Shown here: positions 18,291 through 27,600 of the stretch, piece by piece | Layout: each line of letters begins with the position of its first letter | Position numbering within the stretch: the first letter of the stretch is position 1 | Assembly (NCBI GenBank): GCA_033764335.1 | Contig: JANRJC010000028.1 | Span: forward strand, 16,798 to 80,797 | Source: JAGQVA01 sp033764335 | GTDB lineage: Bacteria > Bacteroidota > Bacteroidia > J057 | Direction: 5' to 3' | DNA length: 64,000 nucleotides | The notes under the pieces: model-generated | What the model was told of the DNA's origin: nothing | Seen by the model: only the letters and a program-made list of their open reading frames with translations | Databases searched by the model: none | Program-made: the position numbers and the translations under genes

Positions 18291-19082
18291 ATGAATATGA
18301 AGGAAAATCTACGCCAACTAGGAGTCTTACCCGACACCCTTAATACGGAAGAAAAAGATTTCCTGGACAAAAACGGATTTTTGTCCCTCGGCAAAATCCT
18401 CTCGGCAGAAGCCGTATCTTCCATCAACCGTCGAATTCAGTCACTGATGGAAGAAGAAGGCGAAAAAGCCGGTTCGGAACTTTTTGACTCTAAATACATC
18501 CGCCATCCCAAAGAAGAAGGCGCGGATAGGCTGGCCGACCTGGTAAATAAAGACCCGCTGTTTGATATTTTTTATACCCACCCGAGGGTACTAGCCGCGG
18601 TTTCCCATGTTTTGGGGGAAGAAATCAAACTATCGTCTTTGAATTACCGCGCCGCAAAGCCGGGAGCAGGCTTACAAAAGCTTCACGCCGACTGGCACGA
18701 GGCCGTTGTGCCCGGCGATTACAAGGTATGCAATTCGATCTGGCTGCTGGATGATTTTTCGGAGGAAAACGGCGCCACACGGATTGTGCCGGGAACACAT
18801 CTTCTTTCCATTCTACCCCAGGAAGAACTGCAAGACCCGATGGCACCCCATCCCGATGAGGTAATCCTGCACGAACCTGCCGGAACCGTGGTTATTTTCA
18901 ACAGCCACGCCTGGCATGGCGGCACGACCAATAAAACCGAAAAATTGCGACGATCCATCCATAGCTACTTTTGTCGCAGAGACCAGCCGCAGCAGGTGGA
19001 TCAATCGCGATACATTCGGCAGGAAACCCGTAACCGCCTCTCTAAGGCAGCCTTGGATATTTTGGGGGTTTACCCTTCATAA
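18291..19082 (+). CDS. Phytanoyl-CoA dioxygenase (PhyH) family protein
   Basis: 263 residues. Fe(II)/2-oxoglutarate dioxygenase fold with the facial triad: H132-x-D134 in QKLHADWH and distal histidine near H209 in NSHAWHGGTTN, followed by an Arg (about R220) for 2-oxoglutarate. The substrate is unknown. It starts 3 nt after hutF on the same strand, so it is almost surely co-transcribed with the histidine genes, which is unusual; hydroxylation of a histidine-derived or other imported compound is possible but unproven. An ATG two codons on (MKEN) is an alternative start. Its 3' end overlaps the convergent gene by 13 nt. Confidence 0.9.
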   Translation: MNMKENLRQLGVLPDTLNTEEKDFLDKNGFLSLGKILSAEAVSSINRRIQSLMEEEGEKAGSELFDSKYIRHPKEEGADRLADLVNKDPLFDIFYTHPRVLAAVSHVLGEEIKLSSLNYRAAKPGAGLQKLHADWHEAVVPGDYKVCNSIWLLDDFSEENGATRIVPGTHLLSILPQEELQDPMAPHPDEVILHEPAGTVVIFNSHAWHGGTTNKTEKLRRSIHSYFCRRDQPQQVDQSRYIRQETRNRLSKAALDILGVYPS

Positions 19083-19714
19083 TTCACCTTCAGTCGGTCC
19101 AACCATTCCGGGGGGGCGCCGTTCCAGACGGTTCCGACGTTGCCCATGTAGTGCAGGTCTTCGATGCCCATTTTGCTGGTCCAGAAGCCGGTTGCAACGA
19201 GGTCGCGAAACCGATTGAAAAAGGCTACGCCCTGACTATTTTCCGGGAGAGCCGAATCGGGCCAGGCGATGTCGTCGAGGATTTGTTTTTGTTGGGTTTC
19301 CTCGCAGTCCACAAAGGCCTTTTCAAACCGTTTTAGAGACTCTACGTCCAACCAGCGCAATCCGCCGCGGATCGGTGTCTGCTGCTGGGGCTGGTCTTTC
19401 ATCATAAATTCGATAAAATCGGGCACACCGGCATCCTGGGCATTTCCGGAATGTTCGTCCGCCGGAATGATCAGATTAGCCAGTACGGTTATGGTCGCTA
19501 ATTCGTGCTCGGTAAAAAACTTTTCGCCCATCAATTTTTGATCTTCCGGCGAAAGTGTCATGCCCTCCGGTTGCGAACCGTGTTGATGTTCGCTTCCATG
19601 TACCGGGGTTTTATTTTCCGGTTCACAGCCGGTCAGCACCATGCCTGCACCGACAGAACCCAGAGCAATGAATTTCAGGGAATCCCTGCGGGAGAGTTTT
19701 GATTTTTTTTCCAT
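19070..19714 (-). CDS. Gluconate 2-dehydrogenase subunit 3 family protein, Tat lipoprotein
   Basis: 214 residues. The N-terminus has a twin-arginine signal (KLSRRDSLKFIALG) and also a lipobox (MVLTGC), so it is probably exported folded and lipid-anchored. The rest matches the small subunit of membrane-bound sugar dehydrogenases, with FFTEHELATITVLANLIIPAD and PDFIEFMM. In these enzymes the small subunit carries the FAD subunit across the membrane by the Tat pathway. It sits 30 nt downstream of the GMC subunit, as expected for a two-subunit enzyme. Confidence 0.92.
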   Translation of the reverse strand: MEKKSKLSRRDSLKFIALGSVGAGMVLTGCEPENKTPVHGSEHQHGSQPEGMTLSPEDQKLMGEKFFTEHELATITVLANLIIPADEHSGNAQDAGVPDFIEFMMKDQPQQQTPIRGGLRWLDVESLKRFEKAFVDCEETQQKQILDDIAWPDSALPENSQGVAFFNRFRDLVATGFWTSKMGIEDLHYMGNVGTVWNGAPPEWLDRLKVNYEG

Positions 19715-19744
19715 GATCTTCTTTTATAGAGATTATGCCGGGAG

Positions 19745-21481
19745 TTAAAGGTTTTTCTGTTTGGTCTGTTCAATGATATAATCGGAAGTTCTCCAGGAAA
19801 GGGCGAGAATCGTCCAGGTAGGGTTTTTGTCCGCCATGGAGACAAACGACCCTCCGTCCACAACAAAGAGGTTTTTGACATCATGTGCCTGGCAGAAGGA
19901 GTTTAACACAGAATCCTTTGCAGATTTGCCCATGCGGGTAGTTCCGACTTCATGGATAATTCTGCCCGGAGCCGCGAGGCCATAGTCGTCTTCTTTACCC
20001 GGTTTTTGTCCCAGCGGAGTTCCTCCCATGTTGTGAATAATTTCTTCAAAAGTGTCCTGCATGTGTTTGGCCTGAAGCACTTCGTGATCGGTCCATTTGT
20101 AGTTAAACCGAAGAACCGGAATCCCAAACTTGTCCACGACATTGGGGTCAATTTCACAATAGTTGCTTTTCAGGGCAACCGGTTCACCCCTTCCGGCAAA
20201 ACCCACTACGGCGCCAAAAAGGCGTCGGTAGTCATTTTTTAAATCGGCACCGTATCCACCGCCACCTTTGGGGCGAGGGTTTCCGTCCAGTTCGCCCAGC
20301 CACTGATTGATGTTCTGAATACCCCCCATAAACCCATACGAAGGCATTCTTCTACCGCCGCCCAGTTCGATATGATAACCTCGGGGAAAATCCAGTTTTT
20401 TATTGTCCAGCCACCAGGGTATATACAAATGCGCCCCGCCGGTACCGTCTTCATTATGCGGAATATAGTCCACCAGTTTGGGAATAAATCCGGATCGGGA
20501 AGCCCCCGTAGAGTCCATCAGGTATTTGCCAATCAGGTCACTCGTATTGGCCAGACCATTGGGAAAGCGGCTGGATTTGGAGTTGAGCAGAATACGAGCC
20601 GATTCGCAGGCACTGGCAGCGAGGATGACATTTTTCGCTTTGACCTGATATTCCATCATGTCCTGCGTATTGACATAGGAAATCCCCGTTGCCAGCCCGT
20701 TTTTATCGGTAGTAACTTCCCTTGCCATTGCGTGAATGATGATATCCACGTTTCCGGTTTTTTGGGCGGGCATAAGGAGAACTGGAGGAGAAGAAAAGTT
20801 AGAATACGTCGAACATCCCCGGTTACACTGCGCGCAATAATGGCAGGCTGCCCGGCCATTCAGCGGTTGGGTGATAATGGAAAGGCGGTTGGGTATAATG
20901 GGAATATTGATTTTCTGACAGGATTCTTTGATCAGCAGTTCATACCCGCGAGGTTTGGGCGGGGGCATAAAAATACCGTCTGGTTCGTTGTAAATGCCCT
21001 CTTTTGAGCCAAAAATACCTACCAGTTGATCCACTTTGTCGTAGTAGGGTTTGATATCGTCGTAGGAAATAGGCCAATCGTCCCCGAGGCCGTCGTGGGT
21101 TTTTCGTTTGAAGTCAAGCGGCCCGAAGCGGAGGGAAATCCTTCCCCAGTGATTGGTGCGGCCACCGAGCATCCGGCTGCGGAACCAGTCAAACTGAGTG
21201 CCCTGCACGCGGGTGTAAGGCTCACCTTCGATTTCCCAGCCGCCGTAGGCGGCGTCAAATTCACCAAAAGGTCGGTGAGTGCTGGCGCCCCGGCGGGGCG
21301 ACTGGTAAGGCCACTTAAACATTTCGCCGTCTGCCGAATCAAACCAGGGACCTGCCTCCAGAACAACCACTTTGGCACCGGAATCAGCCAGGATTTTGGC
21401 GGCCATACCGCCACCGGCACCCGACCCTACAATACAGACATCGTATTCTTTGGGGTTCTTTTTTATTTGTAAATCGCTCAT
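19745..21481 (-). CDS. GMC family FAD-dependent oxidoreductase (large subunit)
   Basis: 578 residues from the ATG at 21481; a frame open to 21547 has no support. FAD-binding VGSGAGGGMAAKIL is at about 17-30, with an LGGRTNHWGR motif and a late HEVGTTRMG plus ADKNPTWTILALS block carrying the catalytic His region. No signal peptide is present, fitting export as a complex with the Tat-tagged subunit 3 gene just downstream. A Cys-rich CHYCAQCNRGC stretch (about 220-230) might bind iron-sulfur or pass electrons to a cytochrome. The likely role is periplasmic oxidation of a sugar or polyol; the substrate is unknown. Confidence 0.92.
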   Translation of the reverse strand: MSDLQIKKNPKEYDVCIVGSGAGGGMAAKILADSGAKVVVLEAGPWFDSADGEMFKWPYQSPRRGASTHRPFGEFDAAYGGWEIEGEPYTRVQGTQFDWFRSRMLGGRTNHWGRISLRFGPLDFKRKTHDGLGDDWPISYDDIKPYYDKVDQLVGIFGSKEGIYNEPDGIFMPPPKPRGYELLIKESCQKINIPIIPNRLSIITQPLNGRAACHYCAQCNRGCSTYSNFSSPPVLLMPAQKTGNVDIIIHAMAREVTTDKNGLATGISYVNTQDMMEYQVKAKNVILAASACESARILLNSKSSRFPNGLANTSDLIGKYLMDSTGASRSGFIPKLVDYIPHNEDGTGGAHLYIPWWLDNKKLDFPRGYHIELGGGRRMPSYGFMGGIQNINQWLGELDGNPRPKGGGGYGADLKNDYRRLFGAVVGFAGRGEPVALKSNYCEIDPNVVDKFGIPVLRFNYKWTDHEVLQAKHMQDTFEEIIHNMGGTPLGQKPGKEDDYGLAAPGRIIHEVGTTRMGKSAKDSVLNSFCQAHDVKNLFVVDGGSFVSMADKNPTWTILALSWRTSDYIIEQTKQKNL

Positions 21482-21509
21482 GGAATAAGTAATAGTAGAT
21501 AGTAATGAG

Positions 21510-21541
21510 AAAAGATAATCACCGGTAGTGGAAATAACAAA
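21510..21541 (-). promoter_or_regulatory. Candidate Bacteroidota promoter for the GMC operon
   Basis: On the minus strand TTTG (21541-21538) is followed after 20 nt by TATCTTTT (21517-21510), one mismatch from the TAnnTTTG element of the Bacteroidota housekeeping sigma factor. Transcription would start about 25 nt before the GMC start codon. Confidence 0.4.
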
Positions 21542-21584
21542 AATCACCTATCTTCATTTCTCTTTCATACTAACGATTACTGCT

Positions 21585-22682
21585 ATGTTATTCCGAATTT
21601 TCACATCCACTATCGGGGTCTTTCTTTTGGCGAGCGAACTATTTGCCCAAAACCCCAAACCCCTGAGGCTGGGAGTCGCCGGGCTTGTTCACGACCACGT
21701 ACACGGCATTCTGGGCCGACCCGACAGAGGCGATATCGAAATTGTCGGAATAGCCGAAGCGAATCAGGAACTCGTCGCAAGGCTCTGCGAACGCTACAAA
21801 ATCAGCCGAGATATCGTCTATCCCGATCTGGAAACCATGCTGGAAAAAACCCAACCGGAGGCCGTTTCGGTGTTTTCCAGTATCTATGACCACCTTGCCA
21901 TCACGGAAAAATGTGCGGCCCGCGGCATTCATGTGATGGTCGAAAAACCCCTGGCAGTGAGTCTGGATCATGCTCTGAAAATGCAAAAAGCTGCACAGGC
22001 AGGAGGCATCCAACTCATCACTAATTACGAAACCACCTGGTATGCTTCCAACCATAAAGTAGCGGCAATGGTAAAAAACAAAACATTGGGGGAGGTGCGA
22101 AAAATGGTCATCCACGACGGCCACTCCGGGCCGAGGGAAATCGGTTGCAGTGAAGAGTTTCTCGCCTGGCTGACCGACCCCGTAGCCAATGGCGGAGGAG
22201 CTATCACAGACTTTGGCTGTTACGGTGCCAACCTCGCGACCTGGGTCATGGCCGGGCAACGACCGGTTTCCGTAACGGCGATTACCCAACAGATTAAACC
22301 CGACATTTATCCCAAAGTGGACGATGAGGCCACGATTATTGTTACCTACCCGCAGGCGCAGGCAATCATACAGGCTTCGTGGAACTGGCCCGTCAGTAGA
22401 AAAGACTTTCATGTATATGGGAAAACGGGGTATGCCAAAACGCTAAACAGCCAGGACATGGTGATAAGGATAAATGAGGAAAGTGCCGAATACCCCCAGA
22501 AAGAACTGCCGCTATCGGCTCCTCTGGATGACGCTTTTTCTTTTTTTGCCGGAGTGGTAAGGGGTACCCTTGACCCCGCGGGAAGCCCCGGCTCATTGGA
22601 GATCAATATGGTAGCGATGGAGATATTAGATGCCGCGATACAGTCCGCGAAAAAAGGTAAGAGGGTTTATCTGAAAAAATAA
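21585..22682 (+). CDS. Gfo/Idh/MocA family oxidoreductase with signal peptide
   Basis: 365 residues from the ATG at 21585, which opens a good signal peptide (MLFRIFTSTIGVFLLASELFAQ). An upstream in-frame ATG at 21528 lies between divergent genes and would bury the signal. The Rossmann part has GVAGLVHDHVHG and VEKPLAVSLDHAL (the EKP motif of the family); the C-terminal half is the usual beta-sheet dimer domain. Family members oxidise or reduce sugars with NAD(P). With the divergent GMC/subunit 3 pair it may form a periplasmic 3-keto-sugar route, as known for other Bacteroidota; this is inference. Confidence 0.9.
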   Translation: MLFRIFTSTIGVFLLASELFAQNPKPLRLGVAGLVHDHVHGILGRPDRGDIEIVGIAEANQELVARLCERYKISRDIVYPDLETMLEKTQPEAVSVFSSIYDHLAITEKCAARGIHVMVEKPLAVSLDHALKMQKAAQAGGIQLITNYETTWYASNHKVAAMVKNKTLGEVRKMVIHDGHSGPREIGCSEEFLAWLTDPVANGGGAITDFGCYGANLATWVMAGQRPVSVTAITQQIKPDIYPKVDDEATIIVTYPQAQAIIQASWNWPVSRKDFHVYGKTGYAKTLNSQDMVIRINEESAEYPQKELPLSAPLDDAFSFFAGVVRGTLDPAGSPGSLEINMVAMEILDAAIQSAKKGKRVYLKK

Positions 22683-22685
22683 AAT

Positions 22686-22726
22686 TATCAGAATATGTTT
22701 TTATTTTTAAGTATCTGATATTTTTT
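22686..22726 (+). terminator. Weak terminator-like hairpin after the Gfo/Idh/MocA gene
   Basis: TATCAGA (22686-22692) pairs perfectly with TCTGATA (22714-22720) across a 21-nt AT-rich loop, and six T residues follow. The stem is short and low in GC, so termination would be weak. Confidence 0.35.
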
Positions 22727-22755
22727 CCATTTAGGTAAATTTCAGATAGCGAAAA

Positions 22756-22786
22756 TTTGTTTTTCTCCAAACACTATGTATAATTG
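22756..22786 (+). promoter_or_regulatory. Bacteroidota promoter for the five-gene giant-protein operon
   Basis: TTTG at 22756-22759 is followed after exactly 19 nt by TATAATTG at 22779-22786, one mismatch from TAnnTTTG. The spacing is the preferred one for this sigma factor. Transcription should begin near 22791, giving a leader of about 50 nt before the ATG at 22843. No other convincing promoter was found inside the five-gene set. Confidence 0.55.
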
Positions 22787-22842
22787 TGCAAGTACAAATC
22801 CCACACAAATTGTTTATTTTTTACGAAACTACCCCATAGAAT

Positions 22843-24588
22843 ATGCCTGACTACGATATTGTAAACAACGAAAAAGATGCTGCCCTTGCTGCCATCAACA
22901 GCCTGCTGGATGAAACTGTGGTATTGGAATTTAACCACACACAAGAGAAATGCCGAAGAGTGATGGGACTTATCATTAAAGAACAGACCTATCAGGGTGT
23001 ACCCAAAACATTACGTAATCTCAAAGACATTTTAGCAGACCCGAAAAAATATGATCCGGCAGAAGCTCCCAATGGAGCGAAGTATATTTTCGGGTATGAT
23101 TTTTCGGCAATCACCGTCCTGCTTAACAGCATCAAAACACATTGTAATAATATAGACAGTAAAACTTTTTCAGGCCTTAAGTACATAGGTTTTTTCAGCA
23201 GCCTTGACCTTATGGCCAGGGGGTATATTACCCGTATCACCAATATTCAATCCAAAATTTCAAGCTTGGGGACGGAACGAAATGCCCTAAGAACGGCGGA
23301 AAGCCTGACCAGTCAAATAGATCTATTAACGCAGGAGATCACCAATTTCAAAAACCGGTTAACCGAGACTGCCCTTAATTTTGAGGGTCTTGAAACCGGA
23401 ACTATTGTCATAGACAATTCCAAAGAAAGCCTGCATATTACTTTTGTAAACATGGAGCAGGGGGATTGCGCCCTGATTAAAACGCCGAAAGGAAAACGAA
23501 TCATGATTGATTGCGGAGAATCCGGGTCCTCGGCACCTCATAATGGGGCGGATCTAGCAAGGGTAAGAGCGGCCATTCAAAGTTCTTATTTTCTGGGCGG
23601 AAGCAGTACCATTGACATTTTGATCCTTACCCATCCGGATGAAGATCATCACAATCGCCTTACAAAAATTTTTACCGACGATATCCCCCCTGATACTTCT
23701 AGTCCCTTTTCGCTGGGCACTGCGCCTGCCAAGACGAAAAAGAAAACGGCGCCTGCCAAGCCGAAACTCTCGAATGTGAAAATTGATACCGTATTTTATA
23801 GCTCGACCCTAGCTAACTATGGAACTGTGGCTACGGTCGGTGCAAATGGTACTCACGCCTGGCTGATTTCCTCAAAAGTTAAGAATAGTTATTCCATATC
23901 TAATTACGATACCTACTTTGGCAAGACCTTAACCGGCAATGTAACAAGAACAGACCCGGCGTACCCCGGGGGCCTGCCTTTGGACGCACAGGGCGCCATC
24001 ACCATTCTGAATGAACCCGGCAATTGTGTTATTTCTGTTTTGGCGAGTAATGTCGGGAGATCTGATGTATATCCCAACGACAATAGTACCGATGCAAACC
24101 GCGGAAGCATTGTTGTGCTGATCGAGTGTCATGGAAAAAAAATTATCATTGGCGGCGATGCTACGGTGGTAACGGAAACCTTTTTATTGAATCGGTACAA
24201 AACATCCGGGAAAATCCAAAACATTAACCTCGCTACAACCAGTCACCACGGCAGTGAAACTTCTTCCCTTACCGAATATGTCTCCCATATTCAACCGAAA
24301 GCCGTTGTCGTAAGCGCCGGTTATGGAAACCAACACGGTTTACCCAAAAAGGAGATTATCAATGATCGGTTTCTGAAAACTAGCGTCAATGCCCGAATAG
24401 CCAATGATGACGCACACAACTATTTCTACTATTCGGGACATGGCTTCACCCGGGTACTGAATGATAATGGTGGAGGTGGAATTAACCTGACCCAACATCT
24501 GTCCGTGACGGGGATGAGCGGCAATCTTTATTATGTCGTTCGCCCGGATACCCGCGCAATTCCGGATCAGTTTAAAGAAGTACCTTAA
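22843..24588 (+). CDS. Stand-alone ComEC-type metallo-beta-lactamase-fold protein
   Basis: 581 residues, no signal peptide or membrane segment. Residues 1-190 are helical with a coiled-coil stretch (about 130-175) and no recognised domain. From about 197 a metallo-beta-lactamase domain of the ComEC/Rec2 C-terminal type begins: ITFVNMEQGDCALI, then HPDEDH (264-269), GGDA (437-440) and SHHGS (467-471). A Lys/Pro/Ala-rich linker (about 294-308) interrupts the domain. In ComEC this domain is tied to DNA uptake and nuclease action; the free form has unknown substrates. It is the first gene of a five-gene set that encodes two giant proteins; 85 nt separate it from the next gene. Confidence 0.88.
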   Translation: MPDYDIVNNEKDAALAAINSLLDETVVLEFNHTQEKCRRVMGLIIKEQTYQGVPKTLRNLKDILADPKKYDPAEAPNGAKYIFGYDFSAITVLLNSIKTHCNNIDSKTFSGLKYIGFFSSLDLMARGYITRITNIQSKISSLGTERNALRTAESLTSQIDLLTQEITNFKNRLTETALNFEGLETGTIVIDNSKESLHITFVNMEQGDCALIKTPKGKRIMIDCGESGSSAPHNGADLARVRAAIQSSYFLGGSSTIDILILTHPDEDHHNRLTKIFTDDIPPDTSSPFSLGTAPAKTKKKTAPAKPKLSNVKIDTVFYSSTLANYGTVATVGANGTHAWLISSKVKNSYSISNYDTYFGKTLTGNVTRTDPAYPGGLPLDAQGAITILNEPGNCVISVLASNVGRSDVYPNDNSTDANRGSIVVLIECHGKKIIIGGDATVVTETFLLNRYKTSGKIQNINLATTSHHGSETSSLTEYVSHIQPKAVVVSAGYGNQHGLPKKEIINDRFLKTSVNARIANDDAHNYFYYSGHGFTRVLNDNGGGGINLTQHLSVTGMSGNLYYVVRPDTRAIPDQFKEVP

Positions 24589-24673
24589 TTTTTAGAAAAT
24601 TTTCCCGTCTTCTTTCTATTCATTTTGCCCTATCTCTTATCCCATCATTCCCCGATAATAACCTCCCTTTCCT

Positions 24674-27600
24674 ATGGATATCACTACGCTGAAAAATATC
24701 ATCACTTCGTCAATATCAGGTCAGACATTTTCCTTTGCTTTGACAGCAATCACTGACCCGGAGTTAGACACCGTATATGTCGAACATCTGTTTCAAACCC
24801 ATTTTCCTTATTCCAAAACACTCATACTTTTAAATCCCTCCAAACCCAAAACACAGGGCCAACGGGTAATTGTCACCGGGACAGGAGTAGATGATATATT
24901 CAATCAACTAAGCGTTTCCGCATCATTTGGCATAGAGACGATAGAAGATAAGCAAGAATTAGTACTCGACATTTCTACCACCGTCAAAGATAATTGGAAA
25001 CTTCAGGATGGTTTTCCGGCTCTGAGTTCCACCTACATTGCACAGCATCTTTATTTTAATGGCGTTAGTTTTAAAAGTTCCTCCCACCCTAAAGATCCAA
25101 GCGATGTCAACTACGGATTATTTTTCCAGGGAACGCCTCTATTGAATTCTCCTTTTGATGTTTTACAATTTCTTCTGGGAGGTTTCGCCAACAAACCAAT
25201 CACAGGGGAAGTGAATATGTCTTTATTGGGACCGGCTTTTCAGATGAGTGCGGATTTGCCGATTGAAGTTGATTTGGGTTTTCTAAAACTTAAGGATGTT
25301 GAATACTTTATTGATGCCGATAGCCTCTTTAATATTGCCGATAACCTTCCACAGAGCGATGCCAGTATTGGACTAAGCGCAAATATATTTTTCCAAACGA
25401 AGGAAAAAGACCACAAAATCCCCATTTTCACCTATATCTCAGATCCTCAGTCCCGTATATTATTCGAAGCACAACCCAACGAGGGGTTTCATGCACTTCT
25501 GGACGAACTTCAGACATTCGCCGATGGGCATGATTTAAGTATTCCTTCCGAAGTTTTTTCAATCGGCGACAAAATCAATTTAAAGGACATTAAGATAAGC
25601 ATTGACCCTTCGGCCAGTGGAAATAAAATACAAGATTTTTCGCTGGCAATTGACACTGTTGAGGGCCTCGAATGGGAATTGTTGACCATAAACCAGCGAA
25701 CGATCTTTACCTTAAAAGGCATTAGCCTTGTTTTTCGGATAAATTACAGCCCCGCCGGCTCCAGTATCAGCGGATTAATCGTTGGGAAAGTGGGTATCGG
25801 ACATTCAGGAGTAGTTGAGTTAGCAGCAAGTTTTGAAAAGTCGCAGGGAAATACCCATTTTGCCTTTTCCGCCGTTTTGTCGGAAGGCCCGCTGAAGATA
25901 GGAGAAGTCTTTAACCATTTCCTGGAATCAACTCCTTTGGAGTTACCCGATCTGGAAGTACAAGAGTTCTATTTTGACTTTACCACCGGTTCTCCCAATT
26001 ACAAAGGAAGTTTTGTCCTGGACGCCAATAATTGGTCGGTATTTAAGGATAAACTGTCCATTCGAGAGATGGTTTTTCACCTTGCCCACAACGAAAGTAG
26101 CGGCTATACTATTGATGCAACCGGTTTTTTTGATGTCTTTGGGCACAGTATGTCCATTGCGGGTACATACACCCAAGCCGAAAGTTGGACCTTTTCCGGA
26201 GGCACCACTGACGACAAAAACATCAGTCTCACTGCATTGATGAATGAATTATTGGGAATTTTTGATGTGCACCTCCCGGATGTGGTTCCTGACATCAACC
26301 TCAAAAATATATTCGTCAGCTTTAATACCAAAAGCAAAAACTTCAGCTTCCGGGGCGAAACGCTGGTGGAAATTGAAGTGCCTTTCATTCACAATGACCA
26401 TACCGCCAAAAAACTACATGCCAGCGCAGATCTGAAATATCTGCTCGATGCACAAACCAATCAGCACCGTTTTGAGGGAATGATGGAAGCCGATTTGCTG
26501 ATTGGCGGGGCGACGTTCAAACTTCAGTTTGTCCTCGGAAAACAAACCCAGGAATTTCAGGCTACCTGGGAAGCCACGGAATCCGAAACACTCAACTTTC
26601 TCGCGATACCGGAAGCCCTCGGCATCAGCAATTTTGGGAAAGAGTCCCCGTCTAACCCCATTTCGCTACCCGAAGATTTTGATTTAGGGCTGACCAAAGT
26701 TGCTTTTGTGTATCAGGCTGATAAAGATACCTTTTTACTTTCTGCCACATCAAAAAAATACGGAACGGCTTTTTTTGTAGCCAGTGGCGTAACACAGGGC
26801 GTGGGGGACGCGGGAGCCGGAGCTTCGCCGGTAGAGGGAGGGGATTCTTCTCGTTGGCATTATGTTTTTGGGTTTGAGTTTGCCGAGCAGGGAAAACTGG
26901 ATCAACTACCGCCAAGTTTTGGCAATATTCGCTCCATAGACTTCATCGAGTTTCGGGAAATCGGCATATCCATTGCCTCGGCGGATTTTACCGCTTTTAC
27001 AATCCCGCAACTGCCTTCATTAAGCGGCCCTCCCGTTGGAAACCCTAATGCACCCGCGCTTCCCGGTGCGAAAAAAAGCATTCGCCCTAATACAACCTTG
27101 CGCCTCCACAAAGGAGTTTCGGCTTATGCCGTACTAGATTTCTCTCTGGGACAAACCGATGCCCGGGTAAATATCCTCAAAGGCATCACGGGAGGAGGAG
27201 AATTAATCATTTCGGGCGGTTACGACCTGACACAACAGGCTTTTTACGTGGCGGCATTGCTTGAGGGGGGAGTAGGCTTAAATTCAGGAAGTGGATCAGA
27301 CCTCGCCATCCGAAACCCCAGCTTGGAAATAAATATCGGCGATGAAATCACTTTCAAAGTGTTTGGGGATATGGCCGTTACCCTCAACCACCAGACCATA
27401 GACGTACGCCCCGGAATAGAGATCAACGAGTCGGAAATGGAGGGCACGGTTCAGATAAAATTTGACCCGGATTTACAAGGGCCGCTGGGGTTACGGGGTT
27501 TGTTTTTACATGAAGCTGACTTCGAAATCGGGGTGGCCTTTGAGCCGCCGGGGGTTAATTTTGGGTTTGAAGGCAAATCCTATATATCCGCCCAATCTAC

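Noticed and set aside
20372..21007. 211-codon plus-strand frame inside the GMC gene
   Set aside because: It is antisense to the FAD-dependent oxidoreductase with clear GMC motifs; no independent start context or domain.
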